NCBI GenBank assembly: GCA_007026445.1 | Contig: VDMD01000064.1 | Coordinates: 78,820-142,819 of the forward strand | DNA length: 64,000 nucleotides | Source: Schizophyllum amplum | Lineage: Eukaryota > Basidiomycota > Agaricomycetes > Agaricales > Schizophyllaceae | Direction: 5' to 3' | Part shown: piece by piece, positions 1-17,173 of the stretch | Numbering within the stretch: the first letter of the stretch is position 1 | Layout of the letters: every line of letters starts with the position of its first letter | Translations under genes and position numbers: made by a program | Notes under the pieces: generated by a model | Seen by the model: only the letters and a program-made list of their open reading frames with translations | What the model was told of the DNA's origin: nothing | Databases searched by the model: none

Positions 1-3000
1 CTTATTCTCCCGCAGACTACTCGCCCGCACGCTCTCTACGTTTATTTGCTCGCTTATCATTGTCTTCCGTCCCTTTTCCCGCCTAGGCGGCCAATGGGCT
101 TTTCTTGCTCTCACGATTAAGGAGCTGCATTTTTCAGCCCAAGATACTCTAGCGCAACAACTTGAGGCGACCGTACTGCATGTCTCTGGCGGTCTCTTTG
201 GGCTCGGGCTCTCAACTCTCGCGAAATATTTCACGTCCCTGGTCACGGACTCAGTCAATGCACGAGCTTTGCCGGCTATATTCCTCGTCTTGATCTGCTT
301 CTTCGGTATGCTTCTCACCTTCTAAATAGCACGAAGGGCGTTAATAGCATGAAAGGGGGAGGCTTGAAAAGTCGCCTTCCCCGTCTAACGGGAGCAGCGC
401 GTATCATCATGTTCATGGCGGTATGGCTGCTGATGGAAGACGTAGGCAAGACGCAGGTCAGCAATTCTCGATATCTTTCACAATGCCACATCGTCCCATT
501 GACTCGTACACAGGTGGTGCTTCCCGAAGCAGGCAATTTTCTATGGATCACGTTGACGGCTTCGATCACCTCTCTAGTCGCGAGTATGATTCTGCTGAGA
601 TGGTCGTCCGTCGCCGTGGCTCGAGTCGCTACAGCCGCTCTGACAAGGGTGCATCAATGTCTCTCGAACAGCCTGAACAGCGCATTCTCTGAGGGTCCCG
701 GTCGTGTATCACTCGACCGAAGTCTCCTCAGCGACTTGCTCAAGTTGACGATTCAACTCAACACTGCGTATCACCAAACTGCCTTCGAGCTCCGTCTTGG
801 CCACGTTGGAGGTCAGAGTTTGCGGCGTCTGCTAGCGATACGTGACCTAACGTACCCCAGTCAAGCCGCTCAAGCCTCTTGTCTTTGTCATAGAGCAACT
901 CAGGCGTGATCTGTCCTGGGGGATGTCCTTCCCTCGAATACCTCATCAAACAACGGAGTCTGTGGACGCCGAAATCATTCACTCCTTTCGGGACCCTGCT
1001 GTGGAGCTAGGCGAGGCCATATTGGAGTCCGTGGACGTTGTTAAGCGCATCATCAGCCTATGCTACAATCACGCCCTCAAGACAGTAAAACTGGACAAGG
1101 AGAAGACCGAACTCGAAGACGCCAGTATGCATCTTAGCGTCGCTATAGTCGCTGCACGCAACAAACTGAGAGACATCTGCGATGGGCTCGACGTACAACA
1201 CGCGGGCACGCTCGATGGGCACTTCGGCCTTCCTCAGGAAGTGTTCGATCTGTGTTTGCTGGTCATCTCTCTTCTGCAGGTCGACAGCTTGTCTGTAACT
1301 TTCATTCGCCGTCTGACCGCCCCTCAGATGGCTAACTCGATGCGTCACACCATCCACATTGTCGAAGATGTTGTGTCATTGTACGAAACGTCGCCGATTC
1401 GACTATACTACCCGCGATTCACAGCGGCATGGCTCGGCGTCGCGCCGGCAAGCATCATCCATGAGGACGGGGAACAAGTCACGGACCAGGCCGACACGCC
1501 CGTCTACATGAACATGAGCGAGACCCTGGAAAACCTCACCATTCAGAACATCGACGAGGACGACGAAGACTTGCCGAGAAAGAAACGGATCGTTGCTTCA
1601 GGCCATCCGCTATCGTACCGGTGGTGGTCTTCGCTGCTTAGATCTGCGTGGAATCAGAGGGCCACCATGCGCTATCGCCTGATTTTCTCCGAGGTCTTGA
1701 GAAGCCTGCTGCACTCCAGCCACGTGAAGCACGCGCTTAAGAACGCATTGGGCGTGGCGCTGTTGAGCATACCTGCGTTTCTAGCCAACGGCTCGCCAGG
1801 TGCGTACCCCTGCGCCTTTGGTCGAAGCGCACTCATCGGACTCTGTAGGCAGGCGTTGGTTCGCCGACTGGCACGGCCAGTGGATGGTCATCAGCTTCAT
1901 ATGGGTCCACGAAATCAACGTGGGGCAGACATGGCGTGTTGGATATCTTCGCTTCGTGAGTCTATCGACTTCCGGTCCGACCTTCGAATTTGTACCTATG
2001 ATGCTATCGTCCAGTGGGGCACGGTCCTGGGCGCAACTTACGGATACATCGTATGTTCTTCTACTGGATAGCATGCATTTTCTAATCTCCATGCTGCAGG
2101 CGACCGTCATAAGCGGACAGAATCCTTATTTGATCGTGTTCTTCGTCACCGTCAGTAATCAACCCTTTGGTGGGCGGACCTGCGCTCACCGGAACCAAAG
2201 TTGGCAGAACTCCCACTCAGCTATATAGTCATCAACACGACCGTCCCCAGTCTCGGTGTTGTAGGGTGCGCGTTAACGTTTGCTCTTTAACAGGGATTAA
2301 TCCTGTCCAGGTCCATAACGCTCCCTCCCCTCATCTTGCTCAAGTATATTGTTCCGGATGTCAAAACCTCGGATATCAGTACGCCCGTCCTTTCTATATG
2401 AGCCTACTCAGCTGATGGACACGCCAGTGCTCGCTGTCCAACGCACTATCACTATCGTGGCGGGCATCATCGCCGCTCAAGCTATCAATAATATATTCCC
2501 GCGCCACAGTCGAGTAACTACCTTGACTTCGAACGCGCTCGCATATAGCTAACATGCGCACATAGATATTGTTCCTTGACGGGATCAGCCGTACTTTAAG
2601 ACTCATGACCGAGCTATACATGGTCTTGAGCCGGCAAGTCAAGAAACTTTCATTATTTCCTTCAGCTCACAAGCGACGCAGCGACTTATTCCATACTGGC
2701 CATCTATCTTCATCATTCGAGAAGCGCAAGACCATCAAACTGGAACTCAGCATCCGGAACTCCCTACATCGCCTATCCCTCCTCATGACTACAATGAACG
2801 ACGAGTTAAGCCTCGTACCGGTAAGAGAGGTCTTTGACATACTGATGTCCTCTTTCTGATAACTCAATCCAGAAACCCATGCGTCGATATCGACAACTGC
2901 TTGTGATACTACAAAACCTACTGGACGTCCTGTCGGGCATCCGCAAGGCGCGCGAGAATATACCCAGAAAGGAGACCGTCAACGCCGTCATCGCCCAGCG

Positions 3001-3352
3001 GCGCGAGCTCGTCTCCTGCGTCTGCGTCTCGCTCTTCGCCTGCGAGCAAGTATACCGCGTGCGGCAGCCGCTTCCGCAGTACCTTCCATCCTCTCGTCAA
3101 GCCGTGCAAACACTGGAGCGCCACATTGAAGAGCATATCAAGGAGACACAGGAAAGCGAGACCGTCGACGCCCTCGGTTTGTCCCTCATATATGCCTTCG
3201 CGGAGATCGACCTGCTACGAGATTTAGCGGAGAGGTTGGAGGAGTTGCTGGACGTGACGAAGCAGCTGTTCGGGTCGCACTCGTGGTTCACACTGGACGA
3301 GGGCGGTTCGACCATTCGGATGGGGCTTCATGCGCAGGTGGGACTGGACTAG
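1..3352 (+). CDS. DUF2421/ArAE_2-type membrane transporter, 5' partial
   Basis: Multi-exon gene running in from the left edge, so its start is missing. Base 2 opens a frame with hydrophobic helices. The first visible intron is 306-347, and the next exon has the family-like pattern GGLKSRLPRLTGAARI followed by another helix. A long soluble middle exon (about 923-1800) is followed by a second membrane block with WFADWHGQWM and GTVLGATYGYI, as in fungal Brefeldin-sensitivity/aluminium-activated-malate-transporter-like proteins (ArAE_2_N plus DUF2421). The last exon (to the TAG at 3350-3352) is soluble and alpha-helical. Family members are predicted multi-spanning transporters of endomembranes or plasma membrane; the substrate is unknown. 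Exon borders between 1800 and 2880 are only approximately resolved. The family call is fairly secure; the function is inference. Confidence 0.75.
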
Positions 3353-3586
3353 CGTACACGCGAGACGAATAATGCACTGTAATCACCTGGTGGTAATAAA
3401 TGTTTGACGATGTAATCCGTTGTGGGTCCCGATCAATGTGGAGATGCCAAGCCGCGGCGACGAGGCTCATTTCGCTTACGTTGGCAGTGCCCTCCTTCAG
3501 CTTCAGTCTCCATCTTGTCCCGCACGCTCACCAACTCGCCGTTGTCGTTTGTTGTGCTGTCACTCTTTTCCTTCATTCTCTCTACG

Positions 3587-4654
3587 ATGGTTGCCTTCAC
3601 CGCCCTCACTGCATCGTTGCTGCTCAGCACGCTCGTCTCCGCCCAGTCGGATGACACCGCCCTCCAAATTGAGGCCATCAAGGCGCATTTCAGCAACGCC
3701 GGCCTCGTCCCCGACCTCCTCGAGTCCTTTGAGCCGCAGGGCACGCTCACCTTGAACTTTGATGGTACGCATCGTTCTACGCGACTGGCATGCTTTGCTT
3801 ACGAGGCGCCAGGTGTTGGCGACATTACTCCCGGCCAGGCGCTGAGCGCGGACCGTAAGTAGCATGCGGTTGCCAAGGCGAACTTCTGCTAACTTCACTC
3901 AGAGGTCGCCCCCGTCCCCACACTCACCATCTCGACGTCAAACTCGTCCGCCACGTCCGGTGCTTTCACTGTTGCGATGGTCGACGCCGACATTGTTGGG
4001 TCTGACGAGTCCTCGGTCACCCGCCACTGGCTTGTTAACGGTGACACCATCGATGGTGAGTGACGAACGATGTAGACGTGTCCTGTGCTCATGCACAGCA
4101 GGCTCTTCCGTGTCCAACTCGTCTGCCACGCCCATCACGGACTACGCTGGCCCTGGACCTGCGGAAGGCTCTGGCGCACATCGGTAGGTCGAATGGCCAG
4201 GGTTCTACTTCGAAAGCTAATGGTCTGGTGAAGCTACGTGGTGCTCGTTTACGCTCAGCCCGAATCTTTCTCGCCACCGTCCGAGCTTTCCCAGTCCGGA
4301 GCGGCCGTTGAGAAGTACGACTTCAAGAACTACGTGTCCAGCAGTGGCCTTGGCCCGCTTCTCGCGGTATGTATGCGGTTAAAACGTTGAAATAAGACGC
4401 TAAACAGCTGGCAGGCGAACTACTTTACGGTCGAGGCAGGCACGTCTACGGTGACGGTCTCTGAGACGTCTGCTGTCGAGTCGAGCACCCTGTCGGCGTC
4501 TGCGACGGGCTCTGACACTGCTTCTGGTTCGGGTAGTGCCACTGATTCCGCTGCGGATGCCGCTGCGACGAACGAGAACGGTGCTGCGTCCATGACCGGT
4601 AGCGGCGTGGTGTCTGTAGTTATGGCTGGGTTCGTTGCACTCGCTGTTCTGTAA
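3587..4654 (+). CDS. Secreted GPI-anchored PEBP-like protein
   Basis: Six exons fit cleanly: 3587-3764, 3813-3854, 3903-4055, 4102-4183, 4234-4366 and 4415-4654, giving 275 residues. The start is the ATG opening a signal peptide (MVAFTALTASLLLSTLVSAQ). The body has the phosphatidylethanolamine-binding-protein pattern: GDITPGQ, then YAGPGPAEGSGAHRY, then YVVLVYAQP. A Ser/Thr/Ala-rich stretch follows, and a C-terminal hydrophobic tail (VVSVVMAGFVALAVL) looks like a GPI-attachment signal. PEBPs such as yeast TFS1 bind phospholipid headgroups or inhibit proteases and kinases, usually in the cytosol; a secreted, wall- or membrane-anchored form is inferred here. The ligand is unknown. Confidence 0.8.
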
Positions 4655-4917
4655 ACATACCACGTAGAACACGACGGACATATTTCACGTACACGTACAG
4701 TAACTGGTCAGTAATTTGAGCGAGAGCCTGGTGACTGAAAAGAGTCCGAATCGCGAGGTCCAAGCAAAGCACTCGTTGTTTACCAGGAACCCTAGCGACG
4801 AGAAGTCAGTATTCGGTCTCCCATTGTCTACATATTCATTCATTCACGGCTACCACCGCCGCCTCCCTCATTCTCAACCGCTTTCTGCTCGTCGTCCGTA
4901 ACGACGACTAGGCTGTC

Positions 4918-7900
4918 ATGGACAGCATCTTCGGCCGCAAGAAGGGCAGACCCCGCCAGGCCTCGCTTACCGGCGATCTCAACGACCGCTCTGTCCCATA
5001 CGACCGCCTTCCCGCTTCGCCTCGAGCGCCTGTATCCGTAGGCACGACGTCCCAAGGCATACGCAGCCAGATATCGGCACCCATCACGAACCCTACGCTC
5101 ACTGCAAATGGCACGGAACTCAACAAGTTCAGCATGCAGCGCAACAAGGCCGAGCGCGACAGGCTCTACGAACAAGCAGGTATCGCGCGCCCTGGATCGC
5201 CTGCTGCGTCCATATCCACCTCCGACTCCCATACCCTCTACTCTGATTCCATGTCGCCCTCCGCCTCAACCAGCAAGCTCCAGAAGAGCGCGCAGGGCCG
5301 GCGGCTCAGAAGCAGTGAAGCCTCCTCCACCAGTTCCCGCGAAGTCAGAACATGGCTGACTTTGGCCACTTCACCCCGGCAACCCCCAACCAGTCCAACG
5401 CTACCGTGCGTCCCATGTCCGGCATGACCAGCAGGTCCGCCAATCGCGACTCCAAGTACGCCCCGTCCATGATCACCTCCGACTCGCATCAATCCCACCT
5501 ATCGCACTTCTACCACCGCCACGGGGATCGCGACGAAGACTTCTACTTCCCCCGCCCCGACAATGACGAGGAGATTGAGGCCATGTTTGAGAACGTGCGC
5601 CAAGTTCGCGGCCTTGGCGAGTTGCCGCAGATGAACATCGACCGCAAGTGGATCATGGTGTACAGCGATGCCCAAATGCGCTTCAACGAGAGCAAGAAAG
5701 AAGAACAGCAGGCCCGCAAACAGGATTCTGGACAGCAGGGACAGACTCCAGAGTCGCCTGAGTGGTTCATCAAGAAGTTCTTGGACAGGACTATTACAGC
5801 AGAGCAAGCGAGCGGGCTTCTGGTCTGTCTTCGCAACAAAGAGCTTAGGTGCGTATTTTCCCAGGTACTACGTCGGGCGCTCATACGCGTGCAGCTGGTT
5901 TAAGCACTTTATCGAACTACAAGGGACATCTGTACTGGGCCAGACATTGGGGCACATCAGTCGAAAGGGCGGATCGCGCCGCGATGCGGATGTTCAGCTG
6001 GAGTACAAGGTGGTCATGGGACTGAAGCAAATCCTCAACAATCCGGTGCGCCTTTCATCTTGACACGCAAAGCGAAGTATCTGACGGGCTCTCAGGCAGC
6101 GACGCACGAGGCTCTCACCCACAGCCAGATCATTATTCAAATCGCCTCCTCTCTCAACTCACCGCATCTTCCGACTCGCAAACTTGCTCTAGATCTCCTG
6201 TCCTTCTTGGTATACTGGAATGACGGCGAGCCTCTCGAGCAGGTCGTCACCGCACTCGAGGCCCTGAGCACTTCCAATAATGAGGGCAGTGGATGTTACG
6301 ATTTCTGGTTCAAGTCCATGGAGAACTCGCTGAGTGGACGCGGCAAGATGGGAAGCCTTGTTGGCGCGAGTGACGAAATCCGCCGAGCCGGGACCGACAG
6401 TTCTCTGAACGATTACGCTGTCCGTGAAGCCTCGTTCGTAGCAATAAGCCGCTGATTATCCCTCCAGCTCTCTAATCTCGTCCTCGTCAACGGCATCATG
6501 CGCCAGACGGACGACCTCGACTTGCGGTTGCACCACCGATCCCAAATGGAATCCGCTGGTTTGCAGCGCATCATCGCCCTCTGTCACGACTTCGGCGTCC
6601 CGACAATAGAGAAGCAACTTCGCATCCTGAAGAACTGCATCGACGAGGACGAAGCCAAGCTGCGAGAGCGTCTCGATCATGAAATCCTGCGTGACCTGAA
6701 CAATCCGAACGATGTCTTCAACGCGATTTTCAGCAAGACCCAGTCGAGCAAAGCGGGCCACTACTTCTTGTCCATCATGCAGCACCTATTGCTCATCCGG
6801 GAGGAAGGCCCGCCCATGGTGCACTATTACCAGCTCATCGACTCCGTCGTGTCGGATGTCGTGCTCAACAAGAAGCTGGCCGGTGCAGAGCAGCGCTTGG
6901 GGCACTCCGTCGACCGTATCATCTCCCAGTTCAATGAAGCGGACCGCTACCAGGTCATCGAGGAGGATGCTGCGAAATCGCGAATGGAAGCGACGAGGCT
7001 CCGGCTCGAGCGGGACACGCTCGCCGAAGAGATCTCGCAGGGAGAAGAGGGCATGGTCGGACGGCTGAAGGCGTCCCTCGCACACATGGAGGGCAAGCTG
7101 AACGTGTCCAGGGAGACCACCGCCCGTCTTCAAGCGCAGAACGAGACACAGCGCGTCGCGTACGAGGAGCGCATCGCCCAACTCGAGGCGCAGATTATGG
7201 AGCTCTTCCGGATGCTCAAGGAGGTCGGCAAGGACGTCGAGACGATCATCAACGATGCTGGTCTGGTCAGCACGTCCGGAGGCATGGATCGCAAGACTCT
7301 CGTCGAGCATCTTGAGAGAAACTGGCAGCGGACCAAGACCATCGGCATTCTGGAGGGCAGGGACAGCGTGCCACCGAAGCGCAAGAAGCGCCCTGGAATG
7401 CAGAATGGTGACGATGATGACGAGGACGACTTGGACGCGACGCCGGGCAAGGCCGGCTCGAAGCGAGGCAAGGGACGTAAGAAGGGCAAGCCTATGGAGG
7501 TTTTGGACGAGAATGGCAGGGTCTCGCAATTCATGGACGCGGACGATGAAGATGCGGAAGAGCAGGTACAGCAGCAGTTGGCCGCGGGTGTCAAAATGGT
7601 ATGTTTTCGCAGGTGCTCTGCGTTGCGCAATACTCATTATTTTGATCGACCAGTACTCCCCATCTTTGTCGAATTCGCGCAGTATCCGTGGATCCCCACG
7701 ACGCACTGAGCGGCCACCACTGGGGCCTGGTCCAAACAGTCCATTTGGTGTCAATCAGCGCCTGCTTCCCGGTGCGGATGGCGTGCCGAGGTCATCGCCC
7801 CTTGCAGCAAACGGCGACGAAGGTAGCGACATTGACAGCTCCTACCGTCATACCGGTTCTACTACCGTTACAGACGATACGCAGCCGACGTCAGTCGGTT

Positions 7901-10454
7901 CGCAGGACGGGGATGAGGTGTCCATGAAGGCATCAGCGCCCGGTTCATTCGCTGAGGAACTTGCGAAGCGCATGATGGCCAAGTCGCACGGGCCTGCAGG
8001 CTCCGAGTCCAGTCCATCAGGCGCGCCAGCCGCGCCAGGCGCCCCAGATTCAATCAATCCTGCTTCCGGCGCCCCTCCACCACCACCTCCGCCGCCGCCG
8101 CCTCCACCCCCGCCTCCGCCCCCCCGCCTGGTCCTGGCGGACGTATCGGAGGCTTTGGTTCACCTCCACCACCACCGCCCCCTCCGCCACCTCCTCCACC
8201 TGGCTTCAAGGCGCCCATCCAATCAGGGGGTCACACTCCAGCCATGTCCGCAAGCGCGCTCTCGTCCGCCTCCGCTTCTGCCCGCAACTCGCCGCGCGGG
8301 TCCATGCTCGGCCAGCATCTTAACCCGTGGATGGCGCGCAAAGACATGCCCATCACGCCGAGCACGAAGATGAAGCAGCTGCAGTGGGACAAGCTGCCAC
8401 AGCAGCAAGTGGGGGCTACTGTGTGGAACGCCGAGACGGCGGACAAGGAGAATGCGATGTTAAGAAGCTTCAGCTTGACGGCGTGTGGATGCAGATGGAG
8501 GAAGACTTTAAGGCGAAGCAGCTTGTCATCAACTTGATGGGTATGTGCATTTTTGATGTATATATCGTGCGCTTGTGGCTGACGCACCTCGTACAGCTCG
8601 CCAGAAGCGCGCCGAGCTGAAGAGTGTCCTGGATCCGCAGACCAAGAAGCGTGTCGGTGCGTCAAAGTCGTGCTGCTTTGTGGCGCTACTGACGCGCGCT
8701 ACAGAGATCCTCATACAGCGCGTCAAGAAATTGGCTCCGGAAGAAATCGCACGCAAGATACAACAGTTCGACCAGGAGATGTGTACTCAGTTGTTCCTGA
8801 GCGAACTCAAGCCTGTACTGCCGTCGCCTGAGCAGGTCGGCAAGCTGAACGTGTATCGCAACGCGGAGCCAGAGGAGCTCGCAGGGCTGCATCTTGCAGA
8901 TCGGCTCATGGTCAAACTGATTCAAATCGACCGGCTTGGGCCGCGCATCGAGGGCATGCTGTACAGATGCACTTTCGACGAGAGCTGGGGCTTATTGCAC
9001 GATGTGAGGGAAATCCAAAATTGTGATTGAGGACAAAACTTATCGTTGTATGCAGGGCGCACAAAGGCTGCACGAAGCAGGAGAATCACTGCTCAATGCG
9101 AAGTCCTTCAAGGAGCTGCTTAGCGTGGGTTGACTCCCCGATCTATCTCCTTTGTCGCTAACTGCAAACCCCTGTCAGTTAATCCTCCTCATTGGAAACT
9201 ACATGAACGGCACTGGCAACAAGGGCGGTGCGTTTGGGTTCAGGATCAGCAGCATCAACAAAGTAAGTCTGGCGTCCCGTACATTGCGCCTCTGCTAATT
9301 ATCCCGCAGCTCGTTGACACCAAATCTGTGAACAACACGACTCTGCTGCATTTCCTGGAGCGCACAGTAGCGAAGAACTTCCCCGACATGGAATCGTTCT
9401 TGGAGGAACTCATCAAGCCGGCGGAGGCGTACCGTGTCAACTTGCAAGACCTCCGTAGGGGCCTGTCTGAACTGCGCGATGGCCTAAAGAGGATACGACA
9501 AGAACTCAGCGACCACTTTACCGACCTCGAACCCGGCGAGCTGTACGGGCGGCAGATGTGGAGCTTTGTCGGCAAGGCGACCTCGCAAGTCGAGGACCTT
9601 GTAGACGAAGTTAATCTAGCGGACGCGACATTCAACGAGGTCATCAAGTTCTATGGCGAAGAAGACAAGAACATGTCATCGTCAGAGTTCTTCGGGATCT
9701 TCAAGACCTTCGTCACCTCGTACAAGGTGAGCTTGACTGAAGGACTTAGTACGCGGAGACTGATCACTTTTTGTAGAAATGCAAGGCGGACAATCAGACC
9801 ATTGCCGAAGAACGAGCGGCTGTGGAGAAGCGCCGGCAAGCGGTGGAGGAATCCAAGGCCAATCGCGCCAAGGCCCAGGAGGCGGCTGGCGACGACGACG
9901 ACGTGCTGGACACGCTACTCGAGAAGCTCCGCAATGGCGATACGGTAGGCCGGCGCTCGCGGCGCACGCGCCCTAGTGCCAGCAGCAGAGCTGCACCGCC
10001 CATGCCGCTCGACCTTACCGACGTCGACGGTTCCAGCGATGCGGCCAACATCGCACGCGATATGCTTGCGCAACTTGCATCCGACGGGTTCCAAGCAGCC
10101 ATGCCTGCATCGCCCACTGTCGCAGCTACAGAGCGACGGCGACGGCGACGAGAACAGCGGTCGACTGCGCGCAACGAGGGCGAGCCACGCTCACCGACCA
10201 GCGAACTCGAAACCTGCAGGAGGCGTCCGAATATCCTCTATCCGATGGGCCAGGGCATTCGCGGGCGCCTTCGGAAGATGTCCCCCCTTCGTCATAGTCT
10301 GTTATTCTTTCTTTCCGTACTCTGTTATTCCACTCCTTCACGATCACTAGCCGATACCAGGACCGTATATATCATTTATTATGTATCCGTATTTCGCACT
10401 GCTCTCGCACCACGCACACTGGATGTTCTACCTCGCACTACAATGACCAGCTGA
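4918..10454 (+). CDS. BNI1: Diaphanous-type formin (actin nucleator)
   Basis: Large formin, probably over 1,600 residues. Order: Ser-rich N-terminus (MDSIFGRKK); GTPase-binding/FH3 region (WFIKKFLDRTITAEQAS, WFKHFIELQGTSVL, SFLVYWNDGE); coiled coil at 6950-7250; FH1 polyproline at about 8073-8220; FH2 from NPWMARKDMPITP through LQWDKLPQQ and GNYMNGTGNKGGAFGF; a DAD-like segment near DDVLDTLLEKLRNGD followed by basic residues. Resolved introns include 5344-5393, 5849-5894 and 6420-6467. Formins nucleate and elongate unbranched actin at hyphal tips and septa under Rho control, and the FH3 plus DAD layout implies autoinhibition. As given, the frame breaks twice by one missing base: at the C7 run 8119-8125 (FH1) and at about 8457-8467 (start of FH2). 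On both sides the protein matches the family, so I treat it as one gene. The stop at 10454 follows a low-complexity basic tail and is less certain. Confidence 0.88.
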
Positions 10455-10619
10455 CGACCTTCCGCTCTTTCCTGTGCCATGGAGTATATCTAGCTGTAGA
10501 TAGGGACAAGTACATCAGTAGTACACTAGTACTGCGTGCTCTGGATGATTATGTATTCTGCAGGGATATGAGGGATGTCGTCATGAGGGGAGGCGAACGC
10601 AAATTTGTCCACAACGTTC

Positions 10620-12778
10620 ATGACAATGGCGGCGGCGGCGACCGCGGCAGCGACAGTGTCGACGATATTCCGAGTGCTCTGCTACGGATTTCTACGAGTG
10701 ATCCCCTCGCCGGTGCTGCTCTATCTCATCGGCCTCTTCTATCCCCTCCACCTCGCCACCTGGGTCTTCCTCTCCCCCACACAAGTTCGTTTCGCGTCCC
10801 CCACGCGCCTCTCATCCCCCCTGCTGACCGCGTCTCCTGCAGCTCGGGAAAGGGCACGATGCTCAGCATGTCCCCAAGTCTGTGCTCCTGTCACTCCCGA
10901 CGCGTTCACGACCTTCACGAATCATCAACCTGACCATCAACGCCCTGCTGCTGCTCTGCGTGGGCGACATGGTCGCGTCCCCCCTCATCGACCCCGCCAC
11001 GAGCCTCACGTTTGCGCGCACGGGTGCCGTGTACGAAGATGGGGCGAACATCGTCGTCCGGTATCCGCAGACGAACGCGACCGAAGGCGCCGTCCGCGTG
11101 CTCTGGCGCAAGACGGACGACGAGCAGTCCCCTGCGTGGATCAAGGGTCCGCTCGTGCAAATGAACTCGGATTCTGATTGGGTGGGCCATGCGAGCATCT
11201 TTGGCTTAGTGGAGTCGACCCAGTATGAATGTGAGTGACCCCTGTTCCCCCTTCCCCCTCCAGCCTAACTTGCATCAGACATACTCTCGTCGCCCGACAG
11301 CGATATCCTCCCATATCCCGAGAAACCCATCACGTTCCGCACCTTCCCCAACCCACGCACGAAGGGATCCAACTTCCGCTTCATCTCGACGTCATGCCAT
11401 CTCCCGAACTTCCCCTATGTGCCCGGCGCGAGGGACACCATGCTGGGCTGGGATTACTTGGCGAACTACCTTGAGACGCAGGTCAAGGAAGCAACCGCGC
11501 CTCTCGTGCAATTCGCGCTCTTCCTCGGCGACTTCATCTATGCGGACGTCCCCTACTACTGGGGAGACGACCAGGAGGCCTATCGCCGCCTGTACCGTCG
11601 CAACTACAAGAGTGCAAGCTTCCGCAAAGTATACGAGCAACTGCGTGAGTCAGCTGGTGTCTGCCTCTGTATCCCTCATTTGACCCTCACCGAACAGCCA
11701 TCCTTCATACTTACGACGATCACGAAGTACGGAGCATGTCTCAACGCAACCCTTGTCTTGACTCACGCGACCCCAGATACTGAACAACTTTTCTGGGCTC
11801 GACGATCCTGCAACTGCCCCGTACCCTAACGCCTCGGACGCTTTTGACATCTACAACGCGCGCGCCAACTACCCCGCAAGAAGCACTGGCCAGTACTACT
11901 ACACGTTCAACTACGACGATTCGGCCTTCTTCGTTCTCGACACCCGGCGCTACCGCGACGGTCTCGACGTACCCTTTGAGGAACGCACCATGCTCGGCGC
12001 CAAGCAGCTCGCTGCCTTGCGGTCCTGGATACAGAACGTAAGCCGTCCTAGGCATACATCCTTCTCTCCCTATTCACGATCGTCCACAGTCAAAGAACAC
12101 TGCGACATTCAAATTTGTGGTGTCCTCCGTGCCCTTCACTTCTCTGTGGGGTCACGACGCCCAGACGGACTGCTGGCCTGGCTTCCCCACAGAACGCGCT
12201 GCGCTCTTCGAGCTATTCCATTCCGTCCCCAACATCGTTATCCTATCGGGTGACCGCCACGAATTCGCCCACATCGAGTACGCCGGAGGGCACGGGCAGC
12301 ACACTTTCCACGAAGTCTCGGCGAGCCCGATGAACATGTTCTATATCCCCCTCTACCACACGCTCAAGCAGCAGAGTGCGGAGACCCTCGCGGTCACCGT
12401 GGCGCGTGAGGGTGTCAATGGCACGGAGTTCGTCGACGAGGAAGTGCCGCGGGAGCGCGTCTTGAAGTACATCCCGCAAGGGAATCAAAAATGGTTTGTC
12501 TCGACTTTACTTTCACCCACCACGCTAACATTACCGGCAGGGCAACGTTCGACGTCGACACGCGTGACCCTCACTATCCTACGGTTCAAATTGAGGCCTT
12601 CATTGGTGGCGCCCCCGCATATCAGTAAGTGGCCTCTGAACCAAAACCCAGCAAGGTCTTGACCGTCACCAGCTACCAACTCAACGGCACCGCTGTGAAC
12701 CTGCGCCGCGGCTTCAGCGCCATCGGCGAGCGCTTCGACCTCTCCAACTTCTTCTCCAACTTGTTCCAGTCGCGTTAG
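10620..12778 (+). CDS. Membrane-anchored PhoD-like metallophosphatase
   Basis: Start chosen at ATG 10620. Two N-terminal hydrophobic segments (FLRVIPSPVLLYLIGLFYP and INLTINALLLLCVGDM) are split by an intron ending near 10840. The soluble part has alkaline-phosphatase-D features: a beta-rich domain before the enzyme (FARTGAVYEDGANIVVRY), then metal-site motifs LGDFIYAD, TYDDHE (created by splicing near 11725) and SGDRHEFAH. The last exon ends FFSNLFQSR with TAG at 12776-12778. PhoD enzymes hydrolyse phosphate mono- or diesters using metal ions; the membrane segments suggest action at an endomembrane or the cell surface. The substrate is unknown. The gene converges on PEX6 with 185 bp between stops. 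Confidence 0.85.
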
Positions 12779-12963
12779 GACTTCCTCACGAGCGGAGCGG
12801 AGGTCAGGACACCGCACTCGGACACCCCTGGAATCTATAGCATACATGTAGATCCCCTTCAGCATCGCGAACTTAGTAGATGTTATGCTAGCGCCAAGTA
12901 ATGTACAGATAGCGTAGCGGTGTGTTCTCGTATCTGTTTTATGTACGATCTAGTTTTGTAGAA

Positions 12964-16980
<4,017 letters not shown>

Positions 16981-17173
16981 GAAAGACGAGAGCAAGAGAC
17001 GACGCGCTGTGTGTTCCCCGGATTCGGCGCGTTTAGCGCCGGGCGTGTGATTGCAGCCGATCGCGGAAGCCGATAGCAAGCAGCCGACAACTTCAGCACA
17101 GCATTTCTGCCCTTGTCTTTTTTCGCAACACTCTACAAAAATCCTTATTTCCTCAAACAAACCAGAAAATACA
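16981..17173. promoter_or_regulatory. Divergent PEX6/GAR1 promoter
   Basis: The two start codons lie head to head with 193 bp between them, so the stretch must hold both promoters and 5' UTRs (or the PEX6 start lies even closer to GAR1). No TATA box or recognisable factor site was identified. Confidence 0.4.

Noticed and set aside
6786..7754. 322-codon minus-strand frame
   Set aside because: Antisense to formin coiled coil; no domain, codon pattern follows the plus-strand gene.
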